A stretch of DNA of 64,000 nucleotides. Origin: Gordionus sp. m RMFG-2023. Lineage: Eukaryota > Nematomorpha > Gordioida > Chordodea > Parachordodidae. Below are positions 50,497 to 62,484 of this stretch, one piece after another. A program made the translations under genes and the position numbers. Location of the stretch: contig NC_088779.1 of NCBI RefSeq assembly GCF_954871325.1, positions 389,121 through 453,120 of the forward strand, given 5' to 3'. The notes beneath the pieces are model-generated. The model worked only from the letters and a program-made list of their open reading frames with translations, was not told the origin of the DNA and did not search any database. How positions within the stretch are numbered: position 1 is the first letter of the stretch; every line of letters starts with the position of its first letter.

Positions 50497-50982
50497 GTTA
50501 TTTGAATTAATTAATATTAATAAAATATATCATAACCGGCCCTATATTTTTGTGGAAAGACATTATTATAAAATAACCGAATTATAATATATTAGTTTTT
50601 AATTATTTAAATTATGATTATCAATATTGGTCATTTGTTCTCGAGAGGATTACGTCTTTAACCGGAAATTAAAAAAAAAATAATGGTTGCTAGACACTCG
50701 CGCGTGTTCATATAGTTGAAAATAAAACGCGCGTAAAAGCCTATTTTTACTTGGTAGGGAAAGAACATAGACAAAATAAAATTATGGATAACTTTGATGC
50801 AGAGCCCAGTCATATATTTCATGAAAGAGCTAAAAACGGACAGGTAAAGCGGTTCATTGCGAAAATTCTTGACAGGTGCCACGTGTGCATCCTTCTTCCT
50901 TCATCATATAAAATCGAATAATTATAAAAAGTTATTGATGTTTCGAGGGCAGTATCTTCGTAATGTAGAATGGTATTAACAT

Positions 50983-51156
50983 ATTGTCGCGCGAAAATTA
51001 GATTATTCCATCTCCATTTTTTTTGTAAATTTTACGGTGAGTTATTTTATGTAAAGTAGATAGAATAGTATAATCATAAAAAAAAATTTGATTTATGTAA
51101 AAGAGTCATTTTTGACAAAATGTTGAGGTGGAATAATCTAGTTCTCAGGCGATGAT
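50983..51156. mobile_element. MITE 'ATCGTCGCC', copy 2
   Basis: Ends ATTGTCGCGCGAAAATTAGA and CTAGTTCTCAGGCGATGAT, with the arms ATTATTCCATCTCC / GAGGTGGAATAAT and GAGTCATTTTTGACAAAATG. Shorter than the 20907 copy. Confidence 0.6.
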
Positions 51157-51297
51157 ATATTAAATATTTGCATATATTTATTGACCCGTTGCCAAATACT
51201 ATAATGTATATTTTACAAAATAAAATTGGTTTAATTTTTTTAACTAAGATTTTTCCAGATTTCTTATTTTAAAAAAATTGTGGATATGCATAAGAGA

Positions 51298-54200
51298 TTA
51301 ACACTTAATTTTTAAAGTAAAAGTTTTACTATTCATTTTAAATATTCGTGTCTCTGACAAAATCAAGCAAAACCTGTTGGCTGAACCAGTTCTCCCTTTA
51401 ACTTCTGCCCCGTAATAACATAACATCAAAGGCTTGATGACCTCTTTCAGCACTCTGGATTTCACAAAATCTCTGCAATCCGAGGTCAGGGTTAAGGAAT
51501 CGTGGATTAACTTGAGGACTCTGACATTTCGAATCAGGCAAGGGAAGGAAAGAGAACCAACGGGTGAAGTCGAAAGACAAGATTTTGTGGGTATCCATAG
51601 GTTATGAATTAATGGTAGTTGTATATCTTCATAATTATATTTATGATGAATTAATCATTTGGTTTTTTAAATAAATCGCGAAAAATAATCATGAAAAACT
51701 TTTCTAAATGGGAAAACATATTTAGAAGTTTATAAGTAACAGACCATGTTATTTAGTTTATATATATGTCGTAATTGGAATGTGGAATCCATAGAGATTC
51801 TAGATTTCTCAATTCTAAGGCATTCTTAACTGAAGGCAATCTTTAAATTTTGAAAAGTCTCATTTGACTGAAAACGTATTCCTCCAGCGTGTATATAGCA
51901 AAATTTTGTGATCATACTAGGCTTCTGAAAAAAATTAAATATTAGTTCCATAGTTTCTTTTTCTAAATGATTTTTTTGGGTCACGTAGCCCGGGTCCGTG
52001 TATGCCTTATCCAATTTTATCTTGAACTTTTAAGGTACTTTTAATATGCATCATTTTTTTTTCCTTATAAATTTATAAAAATATACGAAAGTCAGGGCAA
52101 AATTGTGCGGAATTCGCTCACGATTTAAGGCACATTTTCGGTCAAATTAGAAATTATTTTTAAAATCTGAATCGCCTTCAACAAATGAAATTCCTATGGA
52201 TTCTTCATCTCGTTCGACCATGTGGTATGTGTAAATAATTTAAGCGTTTTAATATAGGACTAACTTTAGACCATTTTGAAAGTCTAAAACATTTGTAAAC
52301 CATTCGCGAATGTTTCGTCGATCATTCGAGAATCGCGAACTTTATCGAGACTCGAACTAGTCATCTGCATCGGGTCTAATTTTTTTTTCTTTTAAATTGT
52401 CCTGCCTGGTCCGACTCTGAACGAATTTTTTTAATTGTCCAGAAATGTCCAACCCGAAATATAAAAAATTATTTGTCCGCCCAGCACGTCTTTTTTTTAA
52501 ATTATTGCCATATTGAGACACCGTGTTTCTTGCAAGAATTTTGAAATATAACAATTCATTCCACAAAATGATATCATATTTAAAAAATCTAAGCCCAAAC
52601 TCGAAATTACAATATTTATTAAACAGGAGCTGCTTCGGGCTAGGTGCGGACCTCTAGACTCTATTCAAAGTCCTTAAGACCTAAAAAATTATTGGGAGCT
52701 TAATAAAACTTTAAACCATCGTTTTATAAATGTTTAGATTCAAATAATCAATCGAGAAAGAATGCGTCGCTTTATTAATTTTTCACATTTCAGATCATAC
52801 TCATTCAAATTTAATAAAAAATGAAACTGGAGTTAGAAAAAGAAAAACACGAAAGGTTTTGAATTTTCAAAAAAAATAAAGTACAGTACTTTATTTCTAT
52901 TCGCTTTTCCCTAACCATCTTAACTGAAATTATAAAGTACAATTTTATTGCAGTAAAATTGATATGTGTACCTACTTCTCATATAATTTTAATTTCATAT
53001 TAGTGCTGTAAAGTAACGTCGTTACTAACTTAGTTACCTTTTTTGAAGAAAAGGAAAGTCATTCGTTACCTTCTTCTAGAGGTAACGGTAACGCGTTTCT
53101 TTTTTTATAACATTTAATTTTTTAAGTAACGAGTAACCAGTTACTTTTTTTGGATAGTAAGTAACGCGCGTCCCTATTTTCGGACACGAGTAATGGCAAC
53201 GCGTTTCTTTTTTGTAGTAATGTTTACAGCACCACTATACATAAAATAACCGATAAAAAAAGTGTAGTATTTATTATATCGATGGATAATTATTATTATT
53301 TTTTTTACTATTTAATTTTATATTGTGCTATGAATAAACATTACTATCGAACATAAAAAAAATATAATAACATGCTTTTTAAAAAAAAATTATGAATCTA
53401 ATCTAATATAACAAAGCGTAAGGTATATTATTTAGAAAGCATGTTCAGTGTTTTAGAAAATAGCTCGGCAAGAGACACCTAAGTGGCGCATGGCGGTTGA
53501 ACAACCTATTCCAGTATTATATATCAAAATTCGTTTATAATTATTCAGTTACTTCAGTAATATCATCCGAAAATGAGAAGGGCTCTAGTCTTTAAAACTA
53601 GTGATTTTTTTTCTTCTTTCTTTCTTTCGTTCTTTTATTTTATTTTTTTATTACCAACATCCCTATTTGAAACACTATAAAAATGAAGAAAACGAAAGCC
53701 AATTCAATTTCCACAAGTATGATTGATGGTCCATCGTACATTATTGCTTATGAAAAATAAATAAAACGATTACCATATATTTTTAAACTCCTTTTAACTT
53801 TTAATTATATATATAGACCTGGGAAAGATAGGAGAGATACGATACCGTCTTCTAAGGTATTGAGTACAATGGCCTTGACGGTAAGATCTTCGTGATACAA
53901 AAATTTGGGTAACAAATCAAACGCCTATAAAAAAAAATTTAAATTTCAAATTAAAATTAAAATAAAATTATAAAAGGGGGTTTTAAATGATAAGATCTAT
54001 TAAAATAACTTCTTTGATGACTCCAACGTACAACGGAGTCTCCTTATCTTCCAAAAGGTTGTTCGAATATTGAACAGTCTCCAAACTATCATCATCCCCT
54101 ATATCCTTCACGCCTAGTGGCGTAACAAATTCTCCCTTTTCCTCGTGTTGATCGTGATTCGATTCTCGAATCCTTTCGGCGTCCATTTTGGCTTTAACAT

Positions 54201-56860
54201 TTTCGATGTGTTTTCTCAAACTCCATTTCTTTGGGGATTTTGTTTTACGCAAAAGTAGATTTATTTTAAAAAAACCAAAAATTCGGGTTATATTAAAGGA
54301 TTAATTTTATCGAACAATTGTATAATATAAAGAAAATTATTACATATGGTATTCATGCTAGTGATCTGCATCGGGCCTAATTTTACAAGCCCGGCCCCAA
54401 ATTTTTTTAACAATTTTGCCGGCCCGGCCGTGCCCGAAGCCCATTCGAGCCGGGCCGGGTCTATTTTTGCAGATATCTAGTTGGAGTACACTATAATATG
54501 GAAATTAAGAATAGTATGCCTTCGTTTAAAATCATACGTAACGTTTTTTTTTGAAATTTTTCGTGTATCTCTCTACCTCATTGCCTTCCACGACCGCCAA
54601 CAAAGTCGCGTCAAACAAAGGTTCTTTTCGGCATTTCTGGGCGTAATATCTAGCGTATTTGGCGTAGGCGGAAAAAACTATCAAAAGCGATCTAATTTCG
54701 GAGTTATCGATCGCGTCCATAGCACTGTGGCGATCCGAATAGTATTTCGAGCTAGGGGAAGATAAAATGTAATGCGAACGTAGCCTGTTAGCTAGAGTGA
54801 GAAGAAGGGCGTGTCTGGCTAAGGGTGTCAGCTCGTCTTGTGGCGAGCGGGAAACTAAGATTTCGGCTTTCGAGTTTGTATTAGATGATGCGCAAGGGAT
54901 ATTGTCTAATATTTTGGAAATTGTAATATTTTTTTAAAAAATATATAATTTATGGAGTTAAATTCAAATTCGAAATTTTTACGGAAATTTTATAATTCTC
55001 ATCTTCAGACCCGTACGCACCACGAGGAAAACGATGCCGTGATGAGAATTTTAATATAGTATTAATCTCGTGGGGTTTTCGTTTCTCGCCGCATATATCC
55101 ACCAGGGTAGCAATTTAAGATTTTCAAAGAATTTTAAGAATAATACGAATAACTTCGCAATAATTAAAATTTACTATTCGCAAATTTCGATTCGAATATC
55201 GAATAATTTTCAACTGAGCCAATGCAATGTTTCATTTACATCAAGAGCTCATAAAGTTTGGTTAGTCTTAAGGAAGCTTATTTTTGGAGGAAAAACTAAA
55301 AACACCAACTTTTATTCATTTAATTAAAATTTGTAAATCTCAAAATTATTTCGTATATATTAAAGATGCAGAATCATATAAAATACTTATAAGGTTAAGT
55401 TTAAATGTAACTAATTACACGTTACTTTTTAAATATGTAACTTAACTAGTAAGTAGTTGCCTTCTTAAGAATGTAACTTAAAATATAATTACTTTTCAAG
55501 GGTAACTATTAACAACACTAGTCAATTTATAATATATAATAAATTAAATTGTTTAGGGTGTCTTTTTTCCCAAGCTTTGTGGCTCATATGATTGGCCCTA
55601 TGTAGCGTAAAAGATTTTTTTCTAAGCATTTATTAATAAATTATAATATCTTGTCTTTTTTTTCCTCCAATAAATACACTTAAACAATACATTAGTTTTC
55701 GGTATCTGTATCGGTCGTTACTTTGTTAGTATCATTTTAGGTATTAGTGCTCAATCTGTATACTATAAAATGATGAATAGATCGTGATATTATGTATTAT
55801 TAAAAAATAAGTATGCCCTTACTACTTTCCTCGTTATCCTTATAATCGTCTAATAACGCGGTGTAATGATTGATCAAGGCGGTAAATACGTGAGTGGCTG
55901 TGTTGGGGTATATTGGACACGTATCCAAGCTTAAACTGACATCAAAATGATGATTAATGTTTTCTAAGCGGACTCCCAAATATTCTATATTCAGAGTAAC
56001 TTGATTAATCAGCTGATGAGCGTTGAGGGATAGCAGACGATTAACATTCCTATTTTATTTTAAGTTTTATATTTAAGAAAACATATATACCATGTTAAAA
56101 TAAAATCATTTATTATTAGATTTATGTCCAGTCTTCTGCCTTAACGTGGCAGCGGGAGTGGCAACGTCTTAAAAGGATGCCTGTGATCTGGGATAGAATA
56201 GGATCATCTTTTCCTAGATTGTAAAAGTTAACGAAAGGGGTTGTTGTCAGGAAAGGCCAATGGCTTAATCCAATCCAAATTTAGAAACGGATTTATGCTA
56301 GAAATAGCTAAAAACTTATAAAATCTTATATTACTTAATTGTTCATTGTTGAAATTTTACATTTAAGAGGAAATACTAGAGTTGGCCTAATACATTTGAG
56401 CATTGTTTGTTATTATCATGAATATAAGATCATAAAAAACTATAATATAATTTATAAGCTTAGGGAAAAAAAAGCCACAAAACAATTTTCACATATAAAC
56501 TGCCATAATAAGTTAAAACAATATTCAAAAGGGTAATTTGTAATAAAATGTCAAGTGACTTGTTAAAGGGATAATTTCGACAACTATTATGTTTGGTTTA
56601 AATCTATTTAAATCATTTATATCTACAGTCCACACCCTGAAAGAACGAAAAATGATAATGATTCATTAAATTTTACCCGTATCCAAAAGCGATAGCGAGA
56701 CTAGTTAAAGTTGACTTAGAAACATCCGCTAAGGGTTTATAGGGCGAAGCGACAGATAAAACGAGTAGAGGGTAGAGCGATTTTTTGATTAATAAGGCCT
56801 TAATGCTTTTATCGGATTTGATGAGTGAATGGGAAAGCAGATCCAACAATCGAGCTAAAC
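51298..56860 (-). CDS. tti1: TTI1, TELO2-interacting protein 1, C-terminal half
   Basis: HEAT-repeat subunit of the TELO2-TTI1-TTI2 complex, which with HSP90 matures PI3K-like kinases (mTOR, ATR, ATM, DNA-PKcs, SMG1). Exons on the minus strand: 56677-56860, 56146-56263, 55823-56049, 54577-54905, 54010-54228, 53819-53924, and a last one at about 51298-51545. Matches to animal TTI1 in order: ILSQITGILLRRCHSRC; NAHQLINQVTLNIEYLGV (family NSDYLVNGISLNLRHL); RSLLIVFSAYAKYARYY; an acidic linker, GDDDSLETVQ; FLYHEDLTVKAIVLNTLE (family LQIRLKVLDVLDLC); and CRDFVKSRVLKEVIKPL (family CGDFLRSRFCKDVLPKL). The other junctions that I could test close in phase, but 56146/56049 does not: donor CCAC/GTTAAG leaves phase 0, while the next exon needs two bases. 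Between 53819 and 51545 the 'LLPLAHQAWP' segment is not found, so a small exon is missed. The N-terminal half lies upstream, possibly with exons at 62.5-62.9 kb. Confidence 0.8.
52353..52661. mobile_element. GC-rich MITE in tti1 intron
   Basis: Left end CTAGTCATCTGCATCGGG, right end GGTGCGGACCTCTAG, diverged interior (TGCCTGGTCCGAC, CCGCCCAGCACG). Confidence 0.55.
53001..53236. mobile_element. 'GTAACG' hAT-like MITE in tti1 intron
   Basis: Ends TTAGTGCTGTAAAGTAACG and GTTTACAGCACCACTA. The interior is repeated GTAACG(C/T) words. Most intact member of its family here. Confidence 0.65.
54359..54479. mobile_element. 121-bp GC-rich MITE in tti1 intron
   Basis: Ends TAGTGATCTGCATCGGGCC and TTTTGCAGATATCTA. 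The interior is almost all CCGGCCCGG-type palindromes. Shortest complete member of its family here. Confidence 0.65.
55395..55525. mobile_element. 'GTAACT' MITE-like copy in tti1 intron
   Basis: Repeated AATGTAACTAATTAC, AAGTAGTTGCC and GGTAACTATTAACAACACTAG. Related to the GTAACG family but diverged. Confidence 0.4.
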
Positions 56861-56905
56861 CTAAAATAAGGAAAAAAGATATAAATCTACTTCATGTAAA
56901 AATTT

Positions 56906-57080
56906 CAGAGTTGTTAAAGGATCAAGATACAAGTATCTAGATCCTGTATCTAGATATAAAAATATGGTATCTGTATCTGTATCTAGATAAATTTTTGATT
57001 AAAATATCGGTATCTAGATATTATTTTAGACAATGTATCTGTATCTAGATCCATTTAAAAAGAATCTTTTAACAACTCTA
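56906..57080. mobile_element. Second copy of the 8840 MITE
   Basis: Starts CAGAGTTGTTAAAGGATC and ends TTTTAACAACTCTA, with the same GTATCTAGAT-built interior. It is shorter than the 8840 copy by a small deletion near the left end. AAAAATTT stands on both sides, but in A/T-rich flanks this duplication is less certain. Confidence 0.7.
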
Positions 57081-57155
57081 AAAAAATTTTATTGGGCAAA
57101 TTTCTAGTTTTGTATTTCTTTCTTAAGGTAAAATAAATTCCCACGTGATGTGCCT

Positions 57156-57509
57156 TAGAGATCTGCAAAAGTAAGTCTAGCCCGTACCAGGCCCTGCTGC
57201 CCAAATTTTCAAAAAAACGGGTTCGGGTTGGGTCGGGCCTAATATTTTTAAGAAAATTCAGGCCGGGTTTTTAAATATATCTAAATTTATCGATTTTATA
57301 TTAATTATTTTATGTAAAATAAAAAATATTGGATTTTATTTATAAAAACTAGACCGCATATAACATATATCGTTTATTTTTTATAAAAATTAATTTCTGT
57401 ATTTAAATAAATTCGGGACTGACCGGGCCGGTAAATTTTTTTGAAAAATATTTCGGGTTCGGGCCGGGTCGGGCCGGGTTTGAAAAATTAGGCCGGATGC
57501 AGATCACTA
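57156..57509. mobile_element. 354-bp GC-rich hAT-type MITE with 8-bp target duplication
   Basis: Ends TAGAGATCTGCA and TGCAGATCACTA. Exact duplications ATGTGCCT on both sides (57148-57155, 57510-57517). The interior carries GGCCGGGTCGGGCCGGG-type runs. It is the best type member of the family. Confidence 0.85.
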
Positions 57510-58347
57510 ATGTGCCTATCAAATTTTTTTAAATTAGCCTTTCCGGCTATTTCTTAATTTTCCTAAAGTTTTTCCTTAAATTATGAATTCTTACCTCATC
57601 CTTAAGTTAATAAAATGTTAATATAAAAGTATATAACATATATAATATTTCTTTCATCATAAATTCGTTATATGAAAAAAAAAGGTATTTTTATCTTAAA
57701 TTGATTGATCAATAGAAACGTGATATTTAATATATAATTAGTGTTGCGTAATCGGCTAATTTTAGCCGACTAAAAACGGCTTAGCCGAGATTATTAGGTA
57801 TAGCCTAAAAATCGGCTAAACCTAATTAGGCTAAGCCTAAAAATTGGCTAAGCCTAAAAATGGGCTAAGCCTAAAAATTGGCTAAAATAAATTATTCAAA
57901 ATTCTGCATCGATGCTTACTTAGCATTAATTATTATTTATTTATTTTAGTAAAATAATTTATTTTATTTATATTTAATGTAAATATTTTATTATTATCAA
58001 CAAATAAACATAATAGGATTTAATATTTTTTATTTATATTATTATATTTTGAAATGAAAATAAATTTATTTATTTGATGTTTTTTTAATAAAAAAAAATA
58101 ATATGCTGCTATATTGTAAAAATGTAATATTCTTTAAATATAATTTATTAGTGATTTTCACAATCTTCTTTGTAAATACATCTTTTATTGAGGAATTATA
58201 TTGTAAATTTTATTAGATAAATAAACAATCTTTTAGGTGAAATCTTTTATCATTTTTTTAAATTATCTATTTATTATTAAATGAAGTGGATTTTATGAAA
58301 CTTTTTTGATGTTATTTTATATGATCTTTTTAAGGATAATATTTTAA

Positions 58348-60300
58348 TGTGAGAATTGTCATAATCGTTCTTTTATAAGTTTTTGGAATTTTTTTGAAGA
58401 AAGTATGTTAAAATAATAAGTATTAATAACATGTGTAAATACAAATTTAGTGAAGATGTACCAATGAAAAGTGACAGTTGTCATAATGGTTAATTTTAAA
58501 GTTTTTTGAATTTTTTTGACGAAAATTTGTTAAAATAAGTATTAATAACATGTGCAAATATAAATTTAGTGAAGATGTACCATAGAAAAGTGACAATTGT
58601 CATAATCGTTATTTTTAAAGTTTTTCGAATTTTTTTGACGAAAATATGTTAAAATAAGAATTAATAACATGTGTAAATATAAATTTAGTGAAGATGTACC
58701 AATGATAAGTGACAGTTGTCATAATGGTTAATTTTAAAGTTTTTTGAATTTTTTTGACGAAAATTTGTTAAAATAATTATTAATAACATGTGTAAATATA
58801 AATTTAGTGAAGATGTACCATAGAAAAGTGACAATTGTCAAAATCGTTATTTTTAAAGTTTTTCGAATTTTTTTGACGAAAATATGTTAAAATAAGAATT
58901 AATAACATGTGTAAATATAAATTTAGTGAAGATGTACCAATGAAAAGAGACAATTGTCATAATAGTTAATTTTAAAGTTTTTTGAATTTTTTTGACGAAA
59001 ATTTGTTAAAATAAGTATTAATAACATGTGCAAATATAAATTTAGTGAAGATGTACCATAGAAAAGTGACAATTGTCATAATCGTTATTTTTAAAGTTTT
59101 TCGAATTTTTTTGACGAAAATATGTTAAAATAAGAATTAATAACATGTGTAAATATAAATTTAGTGAAGATGTACCAATGATAAGTGACAGTTGTCATAA
59201 TGGTTAATTTTAAAGTTTTTTGAATTTTTTTGACGAAAATTTGTTAAAATAATTATTAATAACATGTGTAAATATAAATTTAGTGAAGATGTACCATAGA
59301 AAAGTGACAATTGTCAAAATCGTTATTTTTAAAGTTTTTCGAATTTTTTTGACGAAAATATGTTAAAATAAGAATTAATAACATGTGTAAATATAAATTT
59401 AGTGAAGATGTACCAATGAAAAGAGACAATTGTCATAATAGTTAATTTTAAAGTTTTTTGAATTTTTTTGACGAAAATTTGTTAAAATAAGTATTAATAA
59501 CATGTGCAAATATAAATTTAGTGAAGATGTACCATAGAAAAGTGACAATTGTCATAATCGTTATTTTTAAAGTTTTTCGAATTTTTTTGACGAAAATATG
59601 TTAAAATAAGAATTAATAACATGTGTAAATATAAATTTAGTGAAGATGTACCAATGAAAAGTGACAATTGTCATAATGGTTAATTTTAAAGTTTTTTGAA
59701 TTTTTTGACGAAAATTTGTTAAAATAAGTATTAATAACATGTGTAAATATAAATTTAGTGAAGATGTACCATAGAAAAGTGACAATTGTCATAATCGTTA
59801 TTTTTAAAGTTTTTCGAATTTTTTTGACGAAAATATGCTAAAATAAGAATTAATAACATGTGTAAATATAAATTTAGTGAAGATGTACCAATGAAAAGTG
59901 ACAATTGTCATAATGGTTAATTTTAAAGTTTTTTAAATTTTTTTGACGAAAATTTGTTAAAATAAGTATTAATAACATGTGTAAATATAAATTTAGTCAA
60001 GATGTACCATAGAAAAGTGACAATTGTCATAATCGTTATTTTTAAAGTTTTTTGAATTTTTTTGACGAAAATATGTTAAAATAAGTATTAATAACATGTG
60101 TAAATATAAATTTAGTGAAGATGTACCAATGAAAAGTGACAATTGTCATAATCGCTATTTTTAAAGTTTTTTGAATTTTATTGACAAAGATATTTTAAAA
60201 TAAGTATTGATAACATGTTTAAATAAAAATTTAGTGAAGATGTACTCTAGATAAGCGACAATTGTCATAATCGTTATTTTTAAAGTTTTTTGATTTTTTT
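58348..60300 (+). repeat. 119-bp satellite array, left arm (~17 units)
   Basis: Unit starts recur at exactly 119 bp (58455, 58574, 58693, 58812). Each holds a near-palindrome built on TGACAATTGTCA plus GATGTACCA, TTTTTTTGACGAAAATA and TAACATGTGTAAATATAAAT. Two unit types alternate (CCAATGAAAAG, CCATAGAAAAG), and rarer variants return every four units (476 bp), so there is a higher-order repeat. Confidence 0.9.
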
Positions 60301-60590
60301 TGACGAAAATAGTTAACTTGCATCGATATTGATTTTAAAATAGAAAAAAAAGTTTACCCAAATTTTAAAACAAGATTGTCTGATGAAAATTGGTAAAAAA
60401 AAATAATAATTTCTAACTTAGGATTAGATATTATGATATAAATTTTGCATATTAATTTCTGACCCGATGAACAAATGTAATAAAATGCCAATTTGCTCCT
60501 GTTTTTGGGGAAGAATCTATTATTACCATATGTGTTTCTATGGCATATACTCAGGCAATTTTAATTTTACAATCTATATTTTTACCCATT
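60301..60590. other. Unique centre of the foldback element
   Basis: About 290 bp between the two opposed arrays with no internal repeat. It would be the loop if the arms pair. No gene recognised. Confidence 0.6.
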
Positions 60591-61450
60591 TACATCAAAG
60601 AAATTTTAAAAATAACGATTATGACAATTGTCACTTTTCTATAGTACATCTTCACTAAATTTTTATTTAAACATGTTATTATTTCGTCAACAAAAATCAA
60701 AAAATTAAAAAAATAATGATTATGACAATTGTCGCTTATCTAGAGTACATCTTCACTAAATTTATATTTACACATGTTATTAATACTTATTTTAACAAAT
60801 TTTCTTCAAAAAAATTCCAAAAACTTATAAAATAACGATTATGATAATTGTCACTTTTCTATGGTACATCTTCACTAAATTTTTATTTAAACATGTTTTT
60901 ACTACTTATTTTAACCTATTTTTTTCAAAAAAATTCAAAAAACGTATAAAATAACGATTATGACAATTGTCACTTTTCTATGGTACATCTTCACTAAATT
61001 TTTATTTAAACATGTTTTTAATACTTATTTTAACATATTTTCTTCAAAAAAATTCAAAAAACGTATAAAATAACGATTATGACAATTGTCACTTTTCTAT
61101 GGTACATCTTCACTAAATTTTTATTTAAACATGTTTATAATACTTATTTTAACATATTTTCTTCAAAAAATTCAAAAAACTTTAAAAATAACTATTATGA
61201 CAATTGTCAATTTTCTATGGTACATCTTCACTAAATTTTTATTTAAACATGTTATTAATACTTATTTTAACATATTGTCGTCAAAAAAAATCAAAAAACT
61301 TTAAAAATAGCGATTATGACAATTGTCACTTTTCTTTGGTACATCTTCACTAAATTTATATTTACACATGTTATTAATACTTATTTTAACCTATTTTCTT
61401 CAAAAAAATTCAAAAAACTTATAAAATAACGATTATGACAATTGTCACAT
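60591..61450 (-). repeat. 119-bp satellite array, right arm (~7 units)
   Basis: The same unit in reverse orientation (GACAATTGTCACTTTTCTAT, GGTACATCTTCACTAAAT), spaced 119 bp except for one unit of about 101 bp near the centre and one of 118 bp. Less homogeneous than the left array. Confidence 0.9.
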
Positions 61451-61916
61451 TAAAATATTATCCTTAAAAAGATCATATAAAATCATCAAAAAAGTTTCAT
61501 AAAATCCACCTCATTTAATAAAAAATAGATAATTTTAAATGATAAAAAAATTATAAAAGATTTCACCTAAAAGATTGTTTATTTATCTAATAAAATTTAC
61601 AATATAATTCCTCAATAAAAGATGTATTTATAAAGAAGATTGTAAAAATCACTAATAAATTATATTAAAAAGAATATTACAATTTTACAATATAGCAGCA
61701 TATTATTTTTTTTATTAAAATAACATCAAATAAATAAATTTATTTTCATTTCAAAATATAATAATATAAATAAAAAATATTAAATCATATTATGTTTATT
61801 TGTTGATAATAATAAAATATTTACATTAAATATAAATAAAATAAATTATTTTACTAAAATAAATAAATAATAATTATAAGCATCGATGCAGAATTTTGAC
61901 TAATTTAATTTTAGCA

Positions 61917-62240
61917 GATATATATAGGCTTAGCCGATTTTTAGGCTTAACCTAATTAGGCTTAGCCGATTTTTAGTTTTAGCCGATTTTTAGGCTTACC
62001 TAATTAGGCTTAGCCGATTATTAGGCTTAGCCGATTATTAGGCTTAGCCGATTATTAGGCTTAGCCGATTATTAGGCTTAGCCGATTATTAGGCTTAGCC
62101 GATTATTAGGCTTAGCCGATTATTAGGCTTAGCCGATTATTAGGCTTAGCCTAATAGGCTTAGCCGATTTTTAGGCTTAGCCTAATTAGGCTTAGCCGAT
62201 TTTTAGGCTTAGCCTTATTAGGCTTATGCGTAGTTTTTAG
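61917..62240. repeat. 17-bp terminal minisatellite of the foldback element
   Basis: Repeats of TTAGGCTTAGCCGATTA, ten or more near-perfect in the middle. The left terminus (57755-57890) holds only a few worn copies of the same word (GGCTAAGCCTAAAAATTGG), so the expansion is one-sided. Confidence 0.85.
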
Positions 62241-62484
62241 CCGATTACGCAACACTATATATAATGATATCCAACGTAGACCCCAACTTTTGGGTTCATT
62301 AAAAAAAAAATTGGCGGGTAACTTTTTTTTTGAATCGTTTGTCGTGTTTGGCGCGTTTTTTTATATTTTGACCATTTTTTTAAAAAAATATTTTAAATTA
62401 GCCTTGATTTTTATTTAATAGTAAGTGATACGTGTTGTCGAACTTTTGAGGAAATAGTCAGAGCGCTCCCAAATTGCGCTGACG

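Larger units (their letters stand above)
57739..62257. mobile_element. 4.5-kb hAT-ended foldback element with satellite arrays
   Basis: Termini TAGTGTTGCGTAATCGGC and GCCGATTACGCAACACTA are perfect inverted repeats, flanked by exact 8-bp duplications TATATAAT (57731-57738, 62258-62265), the hAT signature. From each end the element holds a minisatellite, then about 500 bp of arm that is the reverse complement of the other arm (CATCGATGC, ATAATAATATAAA, GATGTATTTAT words), then a tandem array of a 119-bp unit. The arrays point toward each other, with about 17 units on the left and 7 on the right, around a ~290-bp unique centre. There is no transposase; open frames inside are repeat translations. 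It may lie within a tti1 intron. Confidence 0.85.

Noticed and set aside
50658-50882. Minus-strand 74-codon frame downstream of tti1
   Set aside because: Ends near a GTAAAA donor and has raised GC, but does not resemble the TTI1 C-terminus; not enough to call an exon.
51826-52014. Minus-strand 62-codon frame between tti1 exons
   Set aside because: Lies in the right place and strand but does not match the short LLPLAHQAWP segment expected there.
59567-61304. Two similar ~72-codon frames in the foldback element
   Set aside because: The same 119-bp satellite unit read in both arms; changes do not favour silent sites and the frame is short.
57739-62257. CRISPR-like regular repeat spacing
   Set aside because: The repeats are contiguous tandem satellite units without unique spacers, in a eukaryotic transposon.
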